Shown: positions 1 through 8,778 of the stretch, in pieces
Layout: each line of letters starts with the position of its first letter
Numbering within the stretch: the stretch's first letter is position 1
NCBI GenBank assembly: GCA_024234675.1
Contig: JACKNU010000010.1
Coordinates: 36,388 to 100,387, forward strand
Reading direction: 5' to 3'
Origin: Pseudomonadales bacterium
GTDB lineage: Bacteria; Pseudomonadota; Gammaproteobacteria; Pseudomonadales; Halieaceae
DNA length: 64,000 bases
Notes under the pieces: generated by a model
Told to the model about the DNA's origin: nothing
Databases searched by the model: none
Seen by the model: only the letters and a program-made list of their open reading frames with translations
Made by a program: the position numbers and the translations under genes

Positions 1-477
1 CGCTTGCACCCCTTCCAGTGCCGGGTGGTGTTTATCCACGGCTACCTCACGGATGACCAGTACCGGCAGCTGATCCTGCACAGTCACTACATTGTCAACG
101 CCTCTCGCGGAGAGGGTCAGTGCCTGCCGCTGATGGAGTTCATGTCCGCGGGGGTGCCGGCTATCGCCCCGCGCAATACCGCCATGCTCGACTACATAGA
201 CAGCGCCAACGCCTTCCTGGTGGAGTCCTCACCGGAACTGGCCTACTGGCCGCACGACCCGCGCCAGGTGCTGCGGACCTACTGGCATCGCATCAACTGG
301 CAGACCCTGTACCAGGCCTTCGTGGACAGCGAGGCCCTGTTCAGGCGGTCTCCCCGCGGCTACCGGCGCATGGGGGAGGCCGCGATCACCGCGCTGCAGC
401 GCTTCTGCTCCATGGACGTCGCCCGCGCCAGCTTCGGGGAGTTCCTGGCCCGGCTGCAGGAAAAGGGGGAGGGCTGA
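1..477 (+). CDS. Glycosyltransferase (GT4/GT1-type C-terminal part), 5' end outside window
   Basis: Only the C-terminal ~158 residues are visible; the reading frame is open to the first base, so the N-terminal nucleotide-sugar/acceptor half lies upstream. The fragment has the GT-B C-terminal donor-site pattern EGQCLPLME (E-x7-E, about residues 38-46), followed by a GVPAIAP segment, as in GT4 glycosyltransferases. It is clearly paralogous to the C-terminus of the next gene (shared EGQCLPL.EFM..GVPA, a WP.DPR segment, NRI/HRI-W and FVDS/YVDS stretches). Its TGA lies one base before the next ATG, so the two are co-transcribed. Expected role: sugar transfer in assembly of a surface polysaccharide or glycoprotein; substrate unknown. 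Confidence 0.85.
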   Translation, partial: RLHPFQCRVVFIHGYLTDDQYRQLILHSHYIVNASRGEGQCLPLMEFMSAGVPAIAPRNTAMLDYIDSANAFLVESSPELAYWPHDPRQVLRTYWHRINWQTLYQAFVDSEALFRRSPRGYRRMGEAAITALQRFCSMDVARASFGEFLARLQEKGEG

Positions 478-478
478 G

Positions 479-2233
479 ATGCGCATAATCGTCTACTCCG
501 AAACCACGGCGGCCACGGTGGGCGGCAACCTGGGCCAGCCGGAATACAGCTATTATTTCATCCTCAACAAGTACCTGCCCTGCCTGTCGCAACTGGGCGA
601 GGTGCGTCAGGTAACCGAGCCCGCTGCCGAGGTCGACCAGCTGTTCGAGGAGGCGGCAGCTGTGGGTGAAGCCGCGGTGTTCCTGTCCTTTACCCCGCCG
701 CATCGCACCGCCAAGGGACTGAAGTGTCCCACCGTGTGCGTGCTGGCCTGGGAGTTCGACAATATACCCAGCGATGACTGGGACCCGTCGGAACCCTGGC
801 AGAACTGGGTGAAGGCGATACGGGAAATAGGCAATGTCATCACCATTTCCGACTACGCCACCCGGGTGATCAGGCGCCAGGTGGGCAGCGGCCCGCGGGT
901 GGTGACCATTCCCGCCCCGGTCGATCCGCTGGCGGGCCAGGTGACGACGACCGCTGCCAGCGGGAATAGCGGAACGCGCAAACTGAGCCTGTCCGCGACG
1001 GTCTTCGATACCCAGTGCCTGGACATAGACAGTGAAAGCGTCACCCCCAAACTGTCGCTGGCCGCCAGCGCGGGTCACGAGCAGGGCAGCTGGGACGGTC
1101 GCTCGGTGGACTGGGGCTTTTCCTCGAAAGCGGCAACCTCCGGCCAGTACCTGGTGGGGTTTTACGGCGAGGAACACTGGGGCAGCTGGTCCAAGACCGC
1201 CCGCCCCAGCGTGATATTTCCCTGGAGCCTGAGCGGCGAGGTCGAGGTCGCCATCGAACTGGTGGGCTATGGCGCCAACCAGGGCAAGACCATCCAGGTG
1301 CACCTGGGCGAGGAGACAGCCGAGCTGGTATTGCAGCGCGAGTTGCACACCCATGTGCTGCGCTTCGCACCTGGTGAGGCGGTCAACAATCTCTACTTCA
1401 CCGGCCTGTCGGCGGAGCCTGAGCCCGGCGCCCGCGATCACCGCACCCTGGGGCTGGGGCTGAGTCGCCTGTCCCTGCGCCGTCCCGGAGCGGATCGCGA
1501 CTGCCCGGCCGCAGGCCGCGACAGCGGACTGGGCGCGCCGGTGACGACCACCCTGTCCCTGGGCGGCACGGTCTACGCCTCGGTCTTCAACCCCGCCGAC
1601 GGGCGCAAGAACTGGCTGGATATCGTCACCGCCTTTGTCTGGGCCTTTCGCGATGATCCCGACAAGACCCTGCTGCTGAAAATGTCGCACCACAACCGCT
1701 CCACCTTCCTTGGCGACCTGTTCCTGCTGTTCGCGAAACTGGCGCCTTTCCGCTGCCGGGTGGTGGCGATTCACGGTTTCCTGGCGGCGCAGCAATTACA
1801 GGGCCTGGTGGCGGTGACGGATTTCTTTGTCAACGCCTCGGTAGCGGAGGGCCAGTGCCTGCCGCTGCTGGAATTCATGGCCGAGGGCGTACCAGCGGTA
1901 TCGCCGGATCACACGGCCATGGAAACCTACATAAGGGCCGACAACGCCTTCGTGGTGCGCTCCAGCCACCAGCCTCATATCTGGCCCAATGACCCGCGGG
2001 AGTGTTACCGCACCCTCTCCAACCGTATCGACTGGGACTCCCTGCGGCAGGCCTATGTCGACAGCGCCGCGGTGCGGGACGGCGACCCGCAGCGCTATGC
2101 GGCGATGGCTCAGGCGGCCAGGGCGACGGTGAAGGCGCACTACTCCTCGGCGGTGGTGACGCGCCGGCTGGACAGCTTTCTGCGCCGCACGGCGCGACCG
2201 CGACCCTGGCCCTGGCGCTGGTTTGGCGGCTGA
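479..2233 (+). CDS. GT-B glycosyltransferase with an inserted beta-sandwich domain
   Basis: 584 residues. Residues ~1-155 resemble the N-terminal half of a GT-B enzyme, ending in VTIPAPVDP. Residues ~460-580 repeat the GT4 donor-site half of the upstream gene, with EGQCLPLLE at about residues 455-463. Between them, residues ~165-345 form an extra block rich in alternating hydrophobic residues, with GFYGEEHWGSWS near its start and an HRTLGLGLSRLSL end. That layout resembles the beta-sandwich (DUF7024-like) modules I know fused to glycan enzymes; this assignment is by eye only. ATG follows the upstream stop by one base. Probable role: glycan chain synthesis, with the inserted module perhaps binding the sugar acceptor (inference). 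Confidence 0.8.
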   Translation: MRIIVYSETTAATVGGNLGQPEYSYYFILNKYLPCLSQLGEVRQVTEPAAEVDQLFEEAAAVGEAAVFLSFTPPHRTAKGLKCPTVCVLAWEFDNIPSDDWDPSEPWQNWVKAIREIGNVITISDYATRVIRRQVGSGPRVVTIPAPVDPLAGQVTTTAASGNSGTRKLSLSATVFDTQCLDIDSESVTPKLSLAASAGHEQGSWDGRSVDWGFSSKAATSGQYLVGFYGEEHWGSWSKTARPSVIFPWSLSGEVEVAIELVGYGANQGKTIQVHLGEETAELVLQRELHTHVLRFAPGEAVNNLYFTGLSAEPEPGARDHRTLGLGLSRLSLRRPGADRDCPAAGRDSGLGAPVTTTLSLGGTVYASVFNPADGRKNWLDIVTAFVWAFRDDPDKTLLLKMSHHNRSTFLGDLFLLFAKLAPFRCRVVAIHGFLAAQQLQGLVAVTDFFVNASVAEGQCLPLLEFMAEGVPAVSPDHTAMETYIRADNAFVVRSSHQPHIWPNDPRECYRTLSNRIDWDSLRQAYVDSAAVRDGDPQRYAAMAQAARATVKAHYSSAVVTRRLDSFLRRTARPRPWPWRWFGG

Positions 2234-2259
2234 CAAACCCTGCATGGGAGAACGGCAGA

Positions 2260-3042
2260 ATGATGCAACAGGATAAGCGACCCCGGGCGTCCCATGTCGG
2301 CCTGCGGGAGGTGGTACTCGACGGTTGGCTTGACGTGCAAACGGGCCAGTTGACCGATGGGGTGAAGATCAGGGCAACCGACACGGTTATCGATGTGGGT
2401 TGCGGTGACGGCGCGCATATCAACTTCTGCGCCAACCAGGGCGCGGAGGTGATTTTCATCGACCGCGACGCGGCGCGCCTGGCCACCACGGAGGCCAAGG
2501 TCAAGGCATCGCCCGCCCACGCCTACCGGGCGATACAGTCCGATTGCGATCCCATAGACCTGGAGGACGGCGTCGGTGACGTGGTGATCTGCACCGAGGT
2601 GCTGGAGCACGTGGACGACCCCGCCCGGTTTGTCGCCGAACTGGTGAGGGTCGCCAGGCCGGGGGGGCAACTGGTTATCTCGGTACCGGATTACCGCTCC
2701 GAAAAACTGATTGGCGCCACCGCCCCCCCGGAATATTTCCAGGCGCCCAACCATGTGCGCGTGTTCGCGGCGGGCCAGTTGCGGGAACTATTGCTGCAGG
2801 CGGGGCTGGAGATCGAGAGCGAGCAGTGGATGGGCGCCTTCTGGGGCATGTTCCTGGCGCTTTCCTGGCTGACCGCGGGTCATGACGCGCCCCTGCCCAT
2901 AGACAACGATCATCCCATCCCCGACCACTGGACGCGGCTGTGGAAGGCGTTACAGGAGCACCCCGATGGGGGGGTGATCCGCTCTGCCCTCAACCAGTTA
3001 CTGCCGCGCACCCACTGCATCGTGGCGCGCAAACCGGGATGA
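2260..3042 (+). CDS. SAM-dependent class I methyltransferase, copy 1
   Basis: 260 residues from ATG 2260; a second ATG follows at once at 2263. The SAM-binding motif I VIDVGCGDG is at about residues 43-51, the acidic motif II is in VIFIDRD, and CTEVLEHV is the post-motif typical of Methyltransf_11/23 enzymes. A longer in-frame reading from 2002 would overlap the glycosyltransferase by over 200 nt and is rejected. The protein is about 60% identical by eye to the gene at 9958, including DGW...QTG(Q/E)LT, the CTEVLEHV core and the HPIPDHWTRLW segment. Context suggests methylation of a sugar or lipid-linked glycan; no substrate can be read from the sequence. Confidence 0.85.
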   Translation: MMQQDKRPRASHVGLREVVLDGWLDVQTGQLTDGVKIRATDTVIDVGCGDGAHINFCANQGAEVIFIDRDAARLATTEAKVKASPAHAYRAIQSDCDPIDLEDGVGDVVICTEVLEHVDDPARFVAELVRVARPGGQLVISVPDYRSEKLIGATAPPEYFQAPNHVRVFAAGQLRELLLQAGLEIESEQWMGAFWGMFLALSWLTAGHDAPLPIDNDHPIPDHWTRLWKALQEHPDGGVIRSALNQLLPRTHCIVARKPG

Positions 3043-3082
3043 TAAAACTTGGTTATTTGTCCGTATCTGATATACAGGAACC

Positions 3083-4045
3083 ATGAGCGCTGCTACTGAA
3101 CACCCAACCGTCATCGTGACGCCTGTTTTCGAGGACGCCCAGGCGTGCACCCGGCTGTTCAGGGAGATCGCCGCGTCCCTGGGGGGTAACGTTTTCGTGG
3201 TCGCGGTGGACGATGGCTCCGTGCGCCAACCCCTGGATGTGGAGTTGATCGAAGCCGCCGACCTGGACGGGGTGGTTATTACCCTGCGGCGCAATGTCGG
3301 TCACCAGCGCGCGATAGCCATAGGCCTGAGCTATGTGGCCGACCAGTTCCCCAACGCCCAGCGGGTGGTGGTCATGGATTCAGACGGCGAGGATCTGCCG
3401 GCCTCCATCCCCAGCCTGTTGCGAGCCCTGGAACCGGACGCCGTGGACGTGGTGGTCGCCGAGCGGCGCAGCCGGGTCGAAACGCGCCGCTTCCGGGCCT
3501 TTTATGCGGTCTACAAGTGGCTGTTCCGGCTGCTTTCCGGCCACGCCATCAGCTTCGGTAACTTCATGGCCCTGAAACGGCCGGCCCTGCAGCGCCTGGT
3601 GTCCATGCAGGAGTTGTGGATACACGTGGCGGGTTGCGTGCTCATCTCCAGGCTGCGGGTGGAAAAATGTGCCCTGGATCGCGGGCCGCGCTATGCCGGA
3701 CGCAGCAAGATGAATTTTGTGGGCCTGGCCCTGCACGGCTTCAGGGGCCTGATGATCTTTGCGGAGGATGTGCTGGTCAGGGTCGGCATGGCCTGTGCGC
3801 TGATCGCCACCCTGTCCGTGGTGGGTGGCGCCGCCGCCGTCGTCCTCAAGGTCCTCAATTTTGCCACCCCCGGCTGGTTTTCCGTCGCCCTGGGCATTCT
3901 GTTGCTGGTGTTCCTGCAGACGGGCACCCTGACGCTGATGACGCTGATGCTCACCGGCGTGGTCAAGGGCAGCACGGTCGCGGCGGTGGACTACCAGTCC
4001 TTCATAGCCAGGGTAAGCATAACCGGTGCCGGCAAAGCTGACTGA
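3083..4045 (+). CDS. GT2 polyprenyl-phosphate glycosyltransferase (GtrB/CsbB-like)
   Basis: 320 residues, ATG preceded by AGGAA at 3076-3080. GT-A fold of family 2: an initial TVIVTPVFED strand, VDDGS at residues 42-46, and an acidic metal-site motif DSDGED at 99-104. The C-terminus holds two hydrophobic spans (~residues 232-257 and 268-300), as in the DPM1/GtrB/CsbB group that loads a sugar onto undecaprenyl phosphate on the cytoplasmic face. The next gene, overlapping by 20 nt, encodes a GtrA-type flippase, the usual partner. Which sugar is loaded cannot be told. Confidence 0.88.
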   Translation: MSAATEHPTVIVTPVFEDAQACTRLFREIAASLGGNVFVVAVDDGSVRQPLDVELIEAADLDGVVITLRRNVGHQRAIAIGLSYVADQFPNAQRVVVMDSDGEDLPASIPSLLRALEPDAVDVVVAERRSRVETRRFRAFYAVYKWLFRLLSGHAISFGNFMALKRPALQRLVSMQELWIHVAGCVLISRLRVEKCALDRGPRYAGRSKMNFVGLALHGFRGLMIFAEDVLVRVGMACALIATLSVVGGAAAVVLKVLNFATPGWFSVALGILLLVFLQTGTLTLMTLMLTGVVKGSTVAAVDYQSFIARVSITGAGKAD

Positions 4046-4427
4046 CAGCCTCGATCCGTTGGAGTTTCTGCGCTATATACTCAACGGCCTGACTGCAACC
4101 GCGGTGCATTACGGCGTCCTGACCCTGAACCTGGAGGTCTTTGCCATGCCTTCCGCGGGCCTGGCCAATGTCGTGGCGGCCCTGTTCGGTATTACCTCGT
4201 CCTTCCTCGGCAGCCGCTATTTCGTGTTCCGGGCCCATGACGGGGCGCTGTTTCACCAAGCGCGCAGCTTCCTCCTGCTGTACGCCGCGATAGCCTGCCT
4301 GCACGGCCTGGTGTTGCTGGCCTGGACGGACGTGTATGGCTTCGATTACAGGATCGGTTTTTTACTGGCGACATGCATGCAGTTTCTGCTGAGTTACTGG
4401 CTCAACAAACGCCTGGTATTCAAATGA
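4026..4427 (+). CDS. GtrA-family membrane protein (lipid-linked sugar flippase candidate)
   Basis: 133 residues with GTG start inside the end of the GT2 gene. It has four hydrophobic spans, an FLRYILNGLTATAVHY N-terminus and the C-terminal LLSYWLNKRLVF signature of GtrA/GtcA proteins (cytoplasmic KR then V-F-K). GtrA proteins are thought to flip undecaprenyl-phosphate-sugar made by the partner GT2. The translational overlap with the GT2 gene supports that pairing. It ends in an ATGATGA junction with the next gene. Confidence 0.88.
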   Translation: MPAKLTDSLDPLEFLRYILNGLTATAVHYGVLTLNLEVFAMPSAGLANVVAALFGITSSFLGSRYFVFRAHDGALFHQARSFLLLYAAIACLHGLVLLAWTDVYGFDYRIGFLLATCMQFLLSYWLNKRLVFK

Positions 4428-5023
4428 TGAAGATAGTTCGCGCCGCGGTTGCCACTGCCTTGTTCCTGGCTGTACTGATTGCGCTTTATCTGGTGCACGT
4501 GCGGTATTTCCAGGTCGACGTTGTGTTCTACAGCGCCTTGCTGGATGTGCTGGTCGCGGTCCTTGTTACGGCCGCTATTCTCTTCAGCCTGCGATTTTTT
4601 GGGGTATTCAACCCATTCGAGAAATGCCAGCTAGTCGCCATCTGGGTGCTGATCGGCTACGCCCTGGCGATATCGGTGCCCACGGTAATCGACCGCTCGC
4701 TGTCTTTTTATATTCTCGAGAAACTGGCACAGCGCGGCGGCGGCATCCAGCTGGCGAGCTTTGAGGAGGTTTTTACCCGGGAGTATGTGCGGGAGCATCG
4801 GCTGGTGGACGTGCGCCTGACAGAGCAGCGCGAGTCCGGGACGATTGTTATCGATGCTGGCTGTGTCAGGCTCACCCCCTGGGGAGAGCAGCTGGCAGGC
4901 TTCAGCCGCTTCTTCCGCCGCCATTTCCTGCCCAGGCAGCGCTTGCTGATGGAGGAATATTCCGATGATCTCACCGATCCCTTTCGCGGCCAGCGACCAG
5001 CCGCCGGGGACTACGGCTGTTGA
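4424..5023 (+). CDS. Hypothetical membrane protein of the glycan cluster
   Basis: 199 residues from ATG 4424, which overlaps the GtrA stop (ATGATGA); an upstream ATG at 4373 would run further into gtrA and is less likely. Three hydrophobic spans are visible (about residues 5-23, 32-52 and 65-85), followed by a soluble, likely periplasmic C-terminal half with two cysteines (one in DAGCVRLTPWGE, one at the very C-terminus). I do not recognise the family. Coupling to the GT2-GtrA pair suggests an accessory to the same glycosylation step. It ends 6 nt before the convergent acyltransferase gene. Confidence 0.7.
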   Translation: MMKIVRAAVATALFLAVLIALYLVHVRYFQVDVVFYSALLDVLVAVLVTAAILFSLRFFGVFNPFEKCQLVAIWVLIGYALAISVPTVIDRSLSFYILEKLAQRGGGIQLASFEEVFTREYVREHRLVDVRLTEQRESGTIVIDAGCVRLTPWGEQLAGFSRFFRRHFLPRQRLLMEEYSDDLTDPFRGQRPAAGDYGC

Positions 5024-5029
5024 GCCCGT

Positions 5030-6205
5030 TCAGGGTCGGTTGCGGGATGCGGCGTCCTGCTGCGGGTTGTCCTCGCCCTCGCTACCGGCCATTGCCCGCG
5101 AGATAGCGCGGCCCCTGAGGCGCAGTGGCTGTTCCACCAGGCGATAGTTCAGTTCACTGAGCAGGATGATCAGCGCCAGCGCGGTCAGCACCAGTTGGTC
5201 CAGGTAGGCGGGATTGAACCGGGGGCTGGCGGGCTGGCCGATCCGGAACCAGATCTCGCGAGTCAGGCAGAACGCCGGGATATGGATCAGGTAGATGGCG
5301 TAGGAGCGCGAACCTATCCACATGAACAGGGTTTGCAACGGGCCCTTTGGCAGCAGGTAATCGCCGTCATAGGATGCGATAAAGACCAGCGCGATGGAGA
5401 TGAACGTGATCATCGAGACCCGGTGATCGATAATCTGCAGGTGCTCGCTGCCCACCACCGCCAGGGACAGCAGCAGTACGCCGACTATTGCGATTTTCAG
5501 CAGCCGGGACTTTTTGAGGAAGACCGGCTCGAACAGTCGGTAACTGGCGCTGCGGGAAAACATCGCCAGCAACACCCCCAGCAGTATGCCGTCCGTGCGC
5601 AACATCATTTCGTACAGCCCGGAGCGGGTCGATGCCAGTTGCAGCAGCACCGCGATACCCAGTACATAGGGGAGCCAGCGCCCGCTCACCAGGATGACGA
5701 TGGGCAGCAGCAGGTAGAACTGCTCTTCCAGGGACAGGCTCCACAGGTGGAACAGGGCACCGGCGCCCCCCGGGGTCCCGAAGGTTGCGGCCAGGTGCAG
5801 GTTGGCGACCTGCAGTATCGCGCTCAGCCCGCCTTCAAAATTAACCTTGAAGCCACCAAAAGCGCCGGAGGAGTTGAAAAACAGGCTGGCCAGTAACACC
5901 AGCCCCACCCACAGCCAGGCGGAGGGCAGCAGTCGCCAGTAGCGCCTGATCCAGAACGCGATGCTGGTCACCCAGTAGTGTTGTCGGTCCGCGCAGTTTT
6001 CCAGTTTCGGCACCAGGCTGCGCGCTATCACAAATCCCGAGATCACGAAAAACAGGTCGACGCCCGACCAGCCGCCAAAGTAACGGAAGGCGAGGTTCAG
6101 CTCCGGGGTCCGCCAGGTAATGAGATTGCCATAGGCGTGGTAGACCACCACGTAGATGACAGCGATGCCTCGCAGCACCTCGATATCGCTGTTCCTGGAA
6201 GTCAT
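5030..6205 (-). CDS. Acyltransferase family 3 (OafA/NolL-type) membrane protein, copy 1
   Basis: 391 residues from ATG 6205. A longer version from TTG 6226 is possible, but the paralog at 8779 begins at the matching place (IDDIEILR vs NSDIEVLR). About ten hydrophobic spans. The R-x10-H motif of acyltransferase-3 proteins is R12...H23 (LRG...VVYH), followed by VDLFFVISGFV and SLSLEEQFYLLLP. These integral membrane enzymes O-acylate periplasmic glycans (O-antigen, exopolysaccharide, peptidoglycan). It is the only gene on this strand among its neighbours and is transcribed divergently from the YfhO-like gene. Confidence 0.9.
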   Translation of the reverse strand: MTSRNSDIEVLRGIAVIYVVVYHAYGNLITWRTPELNLAFRYFGGWSGVDLFFVISGFVIARSLVPKLENCADRQHYWVTSIAFWIRRYWRLLPSAWLWVGLVLLASLFFNSSGAFGGFKVNFEGGLSAILQVANLHLAATFGTPGGAGALFHLWSLSLEEQFYLLLPIVILVSGRWLPYVLGIAVLLQLASTRSGLYEMMLRTDGILLGVLLAMFSRSASYRLFEPVFLKKSRLLKIAIVGVLLLSLAVVGSEHLQIIDHRVSMITFISIALVFIASYDGDYLLPKGPLQTLFMWIGSRSYAIYLIHIPAFCLTREIWFRIGQPASPRFNPAYLDQLVLTALALIILLSELNYRLVEQPLRLRGRAISRAMAGSEGEDNPQQDAASRNRP

Positions 6206-6415
6206 TGGCGATTTACCCGGATTCAAGTGTGGTAGTATTCGGCGTCATCGGGCCGGACATGAGCAGCGTCCGCCGGGTTGTATTCATGACCACGGTTTAT
6301 TTTTATGGCGAACAGGCCGATATTACGGGCTGGGCGGTGTTAAGAAAAGCGCAAACAATACCAGTGCCTATGCTCACGTCCCAAGCCTTTGCTTTGCGAC
6401 CCTACCGGTAGGCGC

Positions 6416-8773
6416 ATGAGTACCCTCTCCCCCTACAGGAACTGGCCCTGGTTGCTGCTCGTCGCCGCCATGCCGGTATTGTTCTACTACCCCGTGCTGT
6501 TCCAGCAGCGAACCCAGATCCATGGCGAGGGTGTGTCCGTGGGCATCGCCCTGATGCACATGCTCTCCAGCGCCCTGCAGGGCGAGACTGGCCTGCTCTG
6601 GACCACCAGTATCTACGGCGGTCATCCGATTTTTGCCGAGGGGCAGGGCGGCTTCGCCAATCCCCTGCACCTGCTGCTGGCCTGGCTGCTGTCGCCGGTG
6701 GCGGCCTACAATATAAACCAGTTCCTGAGCATGTTGCTCGGTGCCGGCGGTGCCTATGGCCTGTGCCGCAGCTACGGGTGCCGGCCCGAGGCGGCTGCCT
6801 ACGCCAGCCTGGCGCTGGCCTTCAGCACGCTTTGGATTCGCGGCGCCGATAACCTGGCTATGGCCAGCACCATGGCCTGGATTCCCTGGGTATTCTGGGC
6901 CATGAACAGCTGGTTGCAGCGGGCCGATTTGCGCAGCGCCTGCCTGTTCGGGGCCAGTATCGCCCTGATGGTGCTGTCGGGGTATCCGCAGTTGGTGCAC
7001 GGGGTGCTGATATACCTGACGGTTTACCTCCTGGTGCAGTTAATGCAGCCAAGCGAGCGAAGGAGTCTGTGGCAACGGCGCCAGCCGCTGGCGGCCACGA
7101 TTGGCGTGGCGATCCTGCTGGCCATCGGATTGTCCTCGATACAGTGGTTGCCATTGCTCGAGTTGGCCCGGGAGTCCCACCGCAGTGCTGGCATCGGAAT
7201 TATCCCCCAGGACAGTTCAACCACCTCGGCATTTCTGCGAGGCTTTCTGTACACCTTTGTCAATCCGGAGGCCTACCCGAATATGGGGGCTGGAAGTGGA
7301 GCGATCTATTTCACGGCCATAGGCAGCCTGTTTGTATGCATGGTGTTCAGCCTGTTCTTATTTTTTCGACGCACTGCCCAGATGAATGGCCACCTCCTCG
7401 CTACCCTGGTCCTTCTACTGCTGGGCCTGGGCAGGGGGGGCACGCCGGTATTCCAGCTGCTCTATGACTGGCACCTCATTCCCGGGCTGCGCAATTTTCG
7501 GGTCAGTTTCACCTACCTTTTCGTGGCACTGGTGGGTTTTACCCTGGTGAGTGGCATGTGCCTGGACGCTCTGGCCCGACTGCAGCCCGTATCCGGCGGC
7601 CTGTCGCGGTACTGGCGATCCCACCGGTCCATGCTGGCGTTGCTCGCAGCCTGGTCCCTGCTGTGGTTGGCAGGGGTGTGTTACCTGCACGTGCAGCATG
7701 TATTCCCCGGGCAGTACGTCATAGCTGGAACATGGTTGGTACTGGCTGGCCTGGCCCTGGTGCGCAATCACCAGCGCCTGCTACCGCTGGCGGCGGTGCT
7801 CATGCTGAGTCAGGAGATACTGCTTTACCGAATAGACTCTTTCGACTTTGCCGCGACTGCACTTATTGCCAAGCCCGCCTCGATACAGGCGCTGGAACGT
7901 GAATCCGACCTGCGTGATTTCAAGTTTGCCGATCGTACCTATGTCAGGCTTTATGCGTTGCTGCACCCCAAGTCACCAAGGGTCGAGGAAGGCTTGCGGG
8001 CCATGCTGCTTGCAGGTTATCCAGCGGCCAACTCCCTGTGGGGCGTTTCCTCCATTTCCGGGAATCTGGCGCTGGGATTGCAGCGCCACGTCCTGGCGGA
8101 ACGGTTGCTGGACTCCGAGCTCGCTGGCACCCCGGAAAGGCCCGCAGGCCTGCGGCTACTGGACTATGCCGCCATCAAGTACATCGCCGTGGGCCGACAT
8201 TTCGCCGAGCCCGGTTTCGAGGACGCCTTTGTCGATGAGGCATTGCAGGTTCGTATCGTGGAGAACCTGGCGGTTCATCCGCGCTTCCAGTTTTTCGACC
8301 GGGCCATTTTTGTCGGCACCGCCGAGGAGGCGGCTGCGACCCTGGAGCGGCTGACCGACAACGCGCTGGTGATCGAGGCTCCCGGGGACGCGGACGAGAC
8401 GCAGCGCTCACAGCTGCCGGCCGGCGAACAGCAACTGAGCCTGCTTCGCGACCGCTCCGACCACTACGAGCTGGCAATCCACACCACCACCCCCGTCTGG
8501 TTCTACCTGGCGGATGCCAACTATCCGGGCTGGAACGCCTACCTGGACGGTGCCCGGGCGGAGGTATACAGCGCCCAGCTGATGGGCAAGGCCATTTTCC
8601 TGCCGGCGGGAGAGCATCTGCTGGAGCTGGTGTTCGAGCCGCTCAGCTTCCGGCTGGGCCTGGCGATCAGCCTGCTGAGTTGCTGTGCCTTGCTGGTGCT
8701 GGCCCTGCGGCCGGCAAAGTCGCCGCGCGCGGGCAGCGCGGGGCGCGCCGGCACTGACATTCAGGCACAATAG
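6416..8773 (+). CDS. YfhO-like GT-C membrane glycosyltransferase
   Basis: 785 residues from ATG 6416. About 12 hydrophobic segments fill residues 10-480, with a periplasmic C-terminal region and one last span near 750-770. The end carries the YfhO hallmark ANYPGWNAYLDG...AVFLPAGEH-type sequence (here ADANYPGWNAYLDG and KAIFLPAGEHLLELVFEP). In B. subtilis and Listeria, YfhO-type GT-C proteins transfer a sugar from undecaprenyl phosphate onto an extracytoplasmic polymer, with CsbB (GT2) and GtcA (GtrA) as partners. Both partner families are encoded about 2-3 kb upstream here. The acceptor in this Gram-negative host is unknown. Confidence 0.82.
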   Translation: MSTLSPYRNWPWLLLVAAMPVLFYYPVLFQQRTQIHGEGVSVGIALMHMLSSALQGETGLLWTTSIYGGHPIFAEGQGGFANPLHLLLAWLLSPVAAYNINQFLSMLLGAGGAYGLCRSYGCRPEAAAYASLALAFSTLWIRGADNLAMASTMAWIPWVFWAMNSWLQRADLRSACLFGASIALMVLSGYPQLVHGVLIYLTVYLLVQLMQPSERRSLWQRRQPLAATIGVAILLAIGLSSIQWLPLLELARESHRSAGIGIIPQDSSTTSAFLRGFLYTFVNPEAYPNMGAGSGAIYFTAIGSLFVCMVFSLFLFFRRTAQMNGHLLATLVLLLLGLGRGGTPVFQLLYDWHLIPGLRNFRVSFTYLFVALVGFTLVSGMCLDALARLQPVSGGLSRYWRSHRSMLALLAAWSLLWLAGVCYLHVQHVFPGQYVIAGTWLVLAGLALVRNHQRLLPLAAVLMLSQEILLYRIDSFDFAATALIAKPASIQALERESDLRDFKFADRTYVRLYALLHPKSPRVEEGLRAMLLAGYPAANSLWGVSSISGNLALGLQRHVLAERLLDSELAGTPERPAGLRLLDYAAIKYIAVGRHFAEPGFEDAFVDEALQVRIVENLAVHPRFQFFDRAIFVGTAEEAAATLERLTDNALVIEAPGDADETQRSQLPAGEQQLSLLRDRSDHYELAIHTTTPVWFYLADANYPGWNAYLDGARAEVYSAQLMGKAIFLPAGEHLLELVFEPLSFRLGLAISLLSCCALLVLALRPAKSPRAGSAGRAGTDIQAQ

Positions 8774-8778
8774 CGGCT

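Noticed and set aside
386..1795. 469-residue antisense frame across both glycosyltransferases
   Set aside because: It overlaps genes with clear motifs, and its composition is typical of a GC-rich shadow.
6205..6411. 68-codon frame in the divergent acyltransferase/YfhO gap
   Set aside because: No ribosome-binding site or similarity; it overlaps the region needed for divergent promoters.
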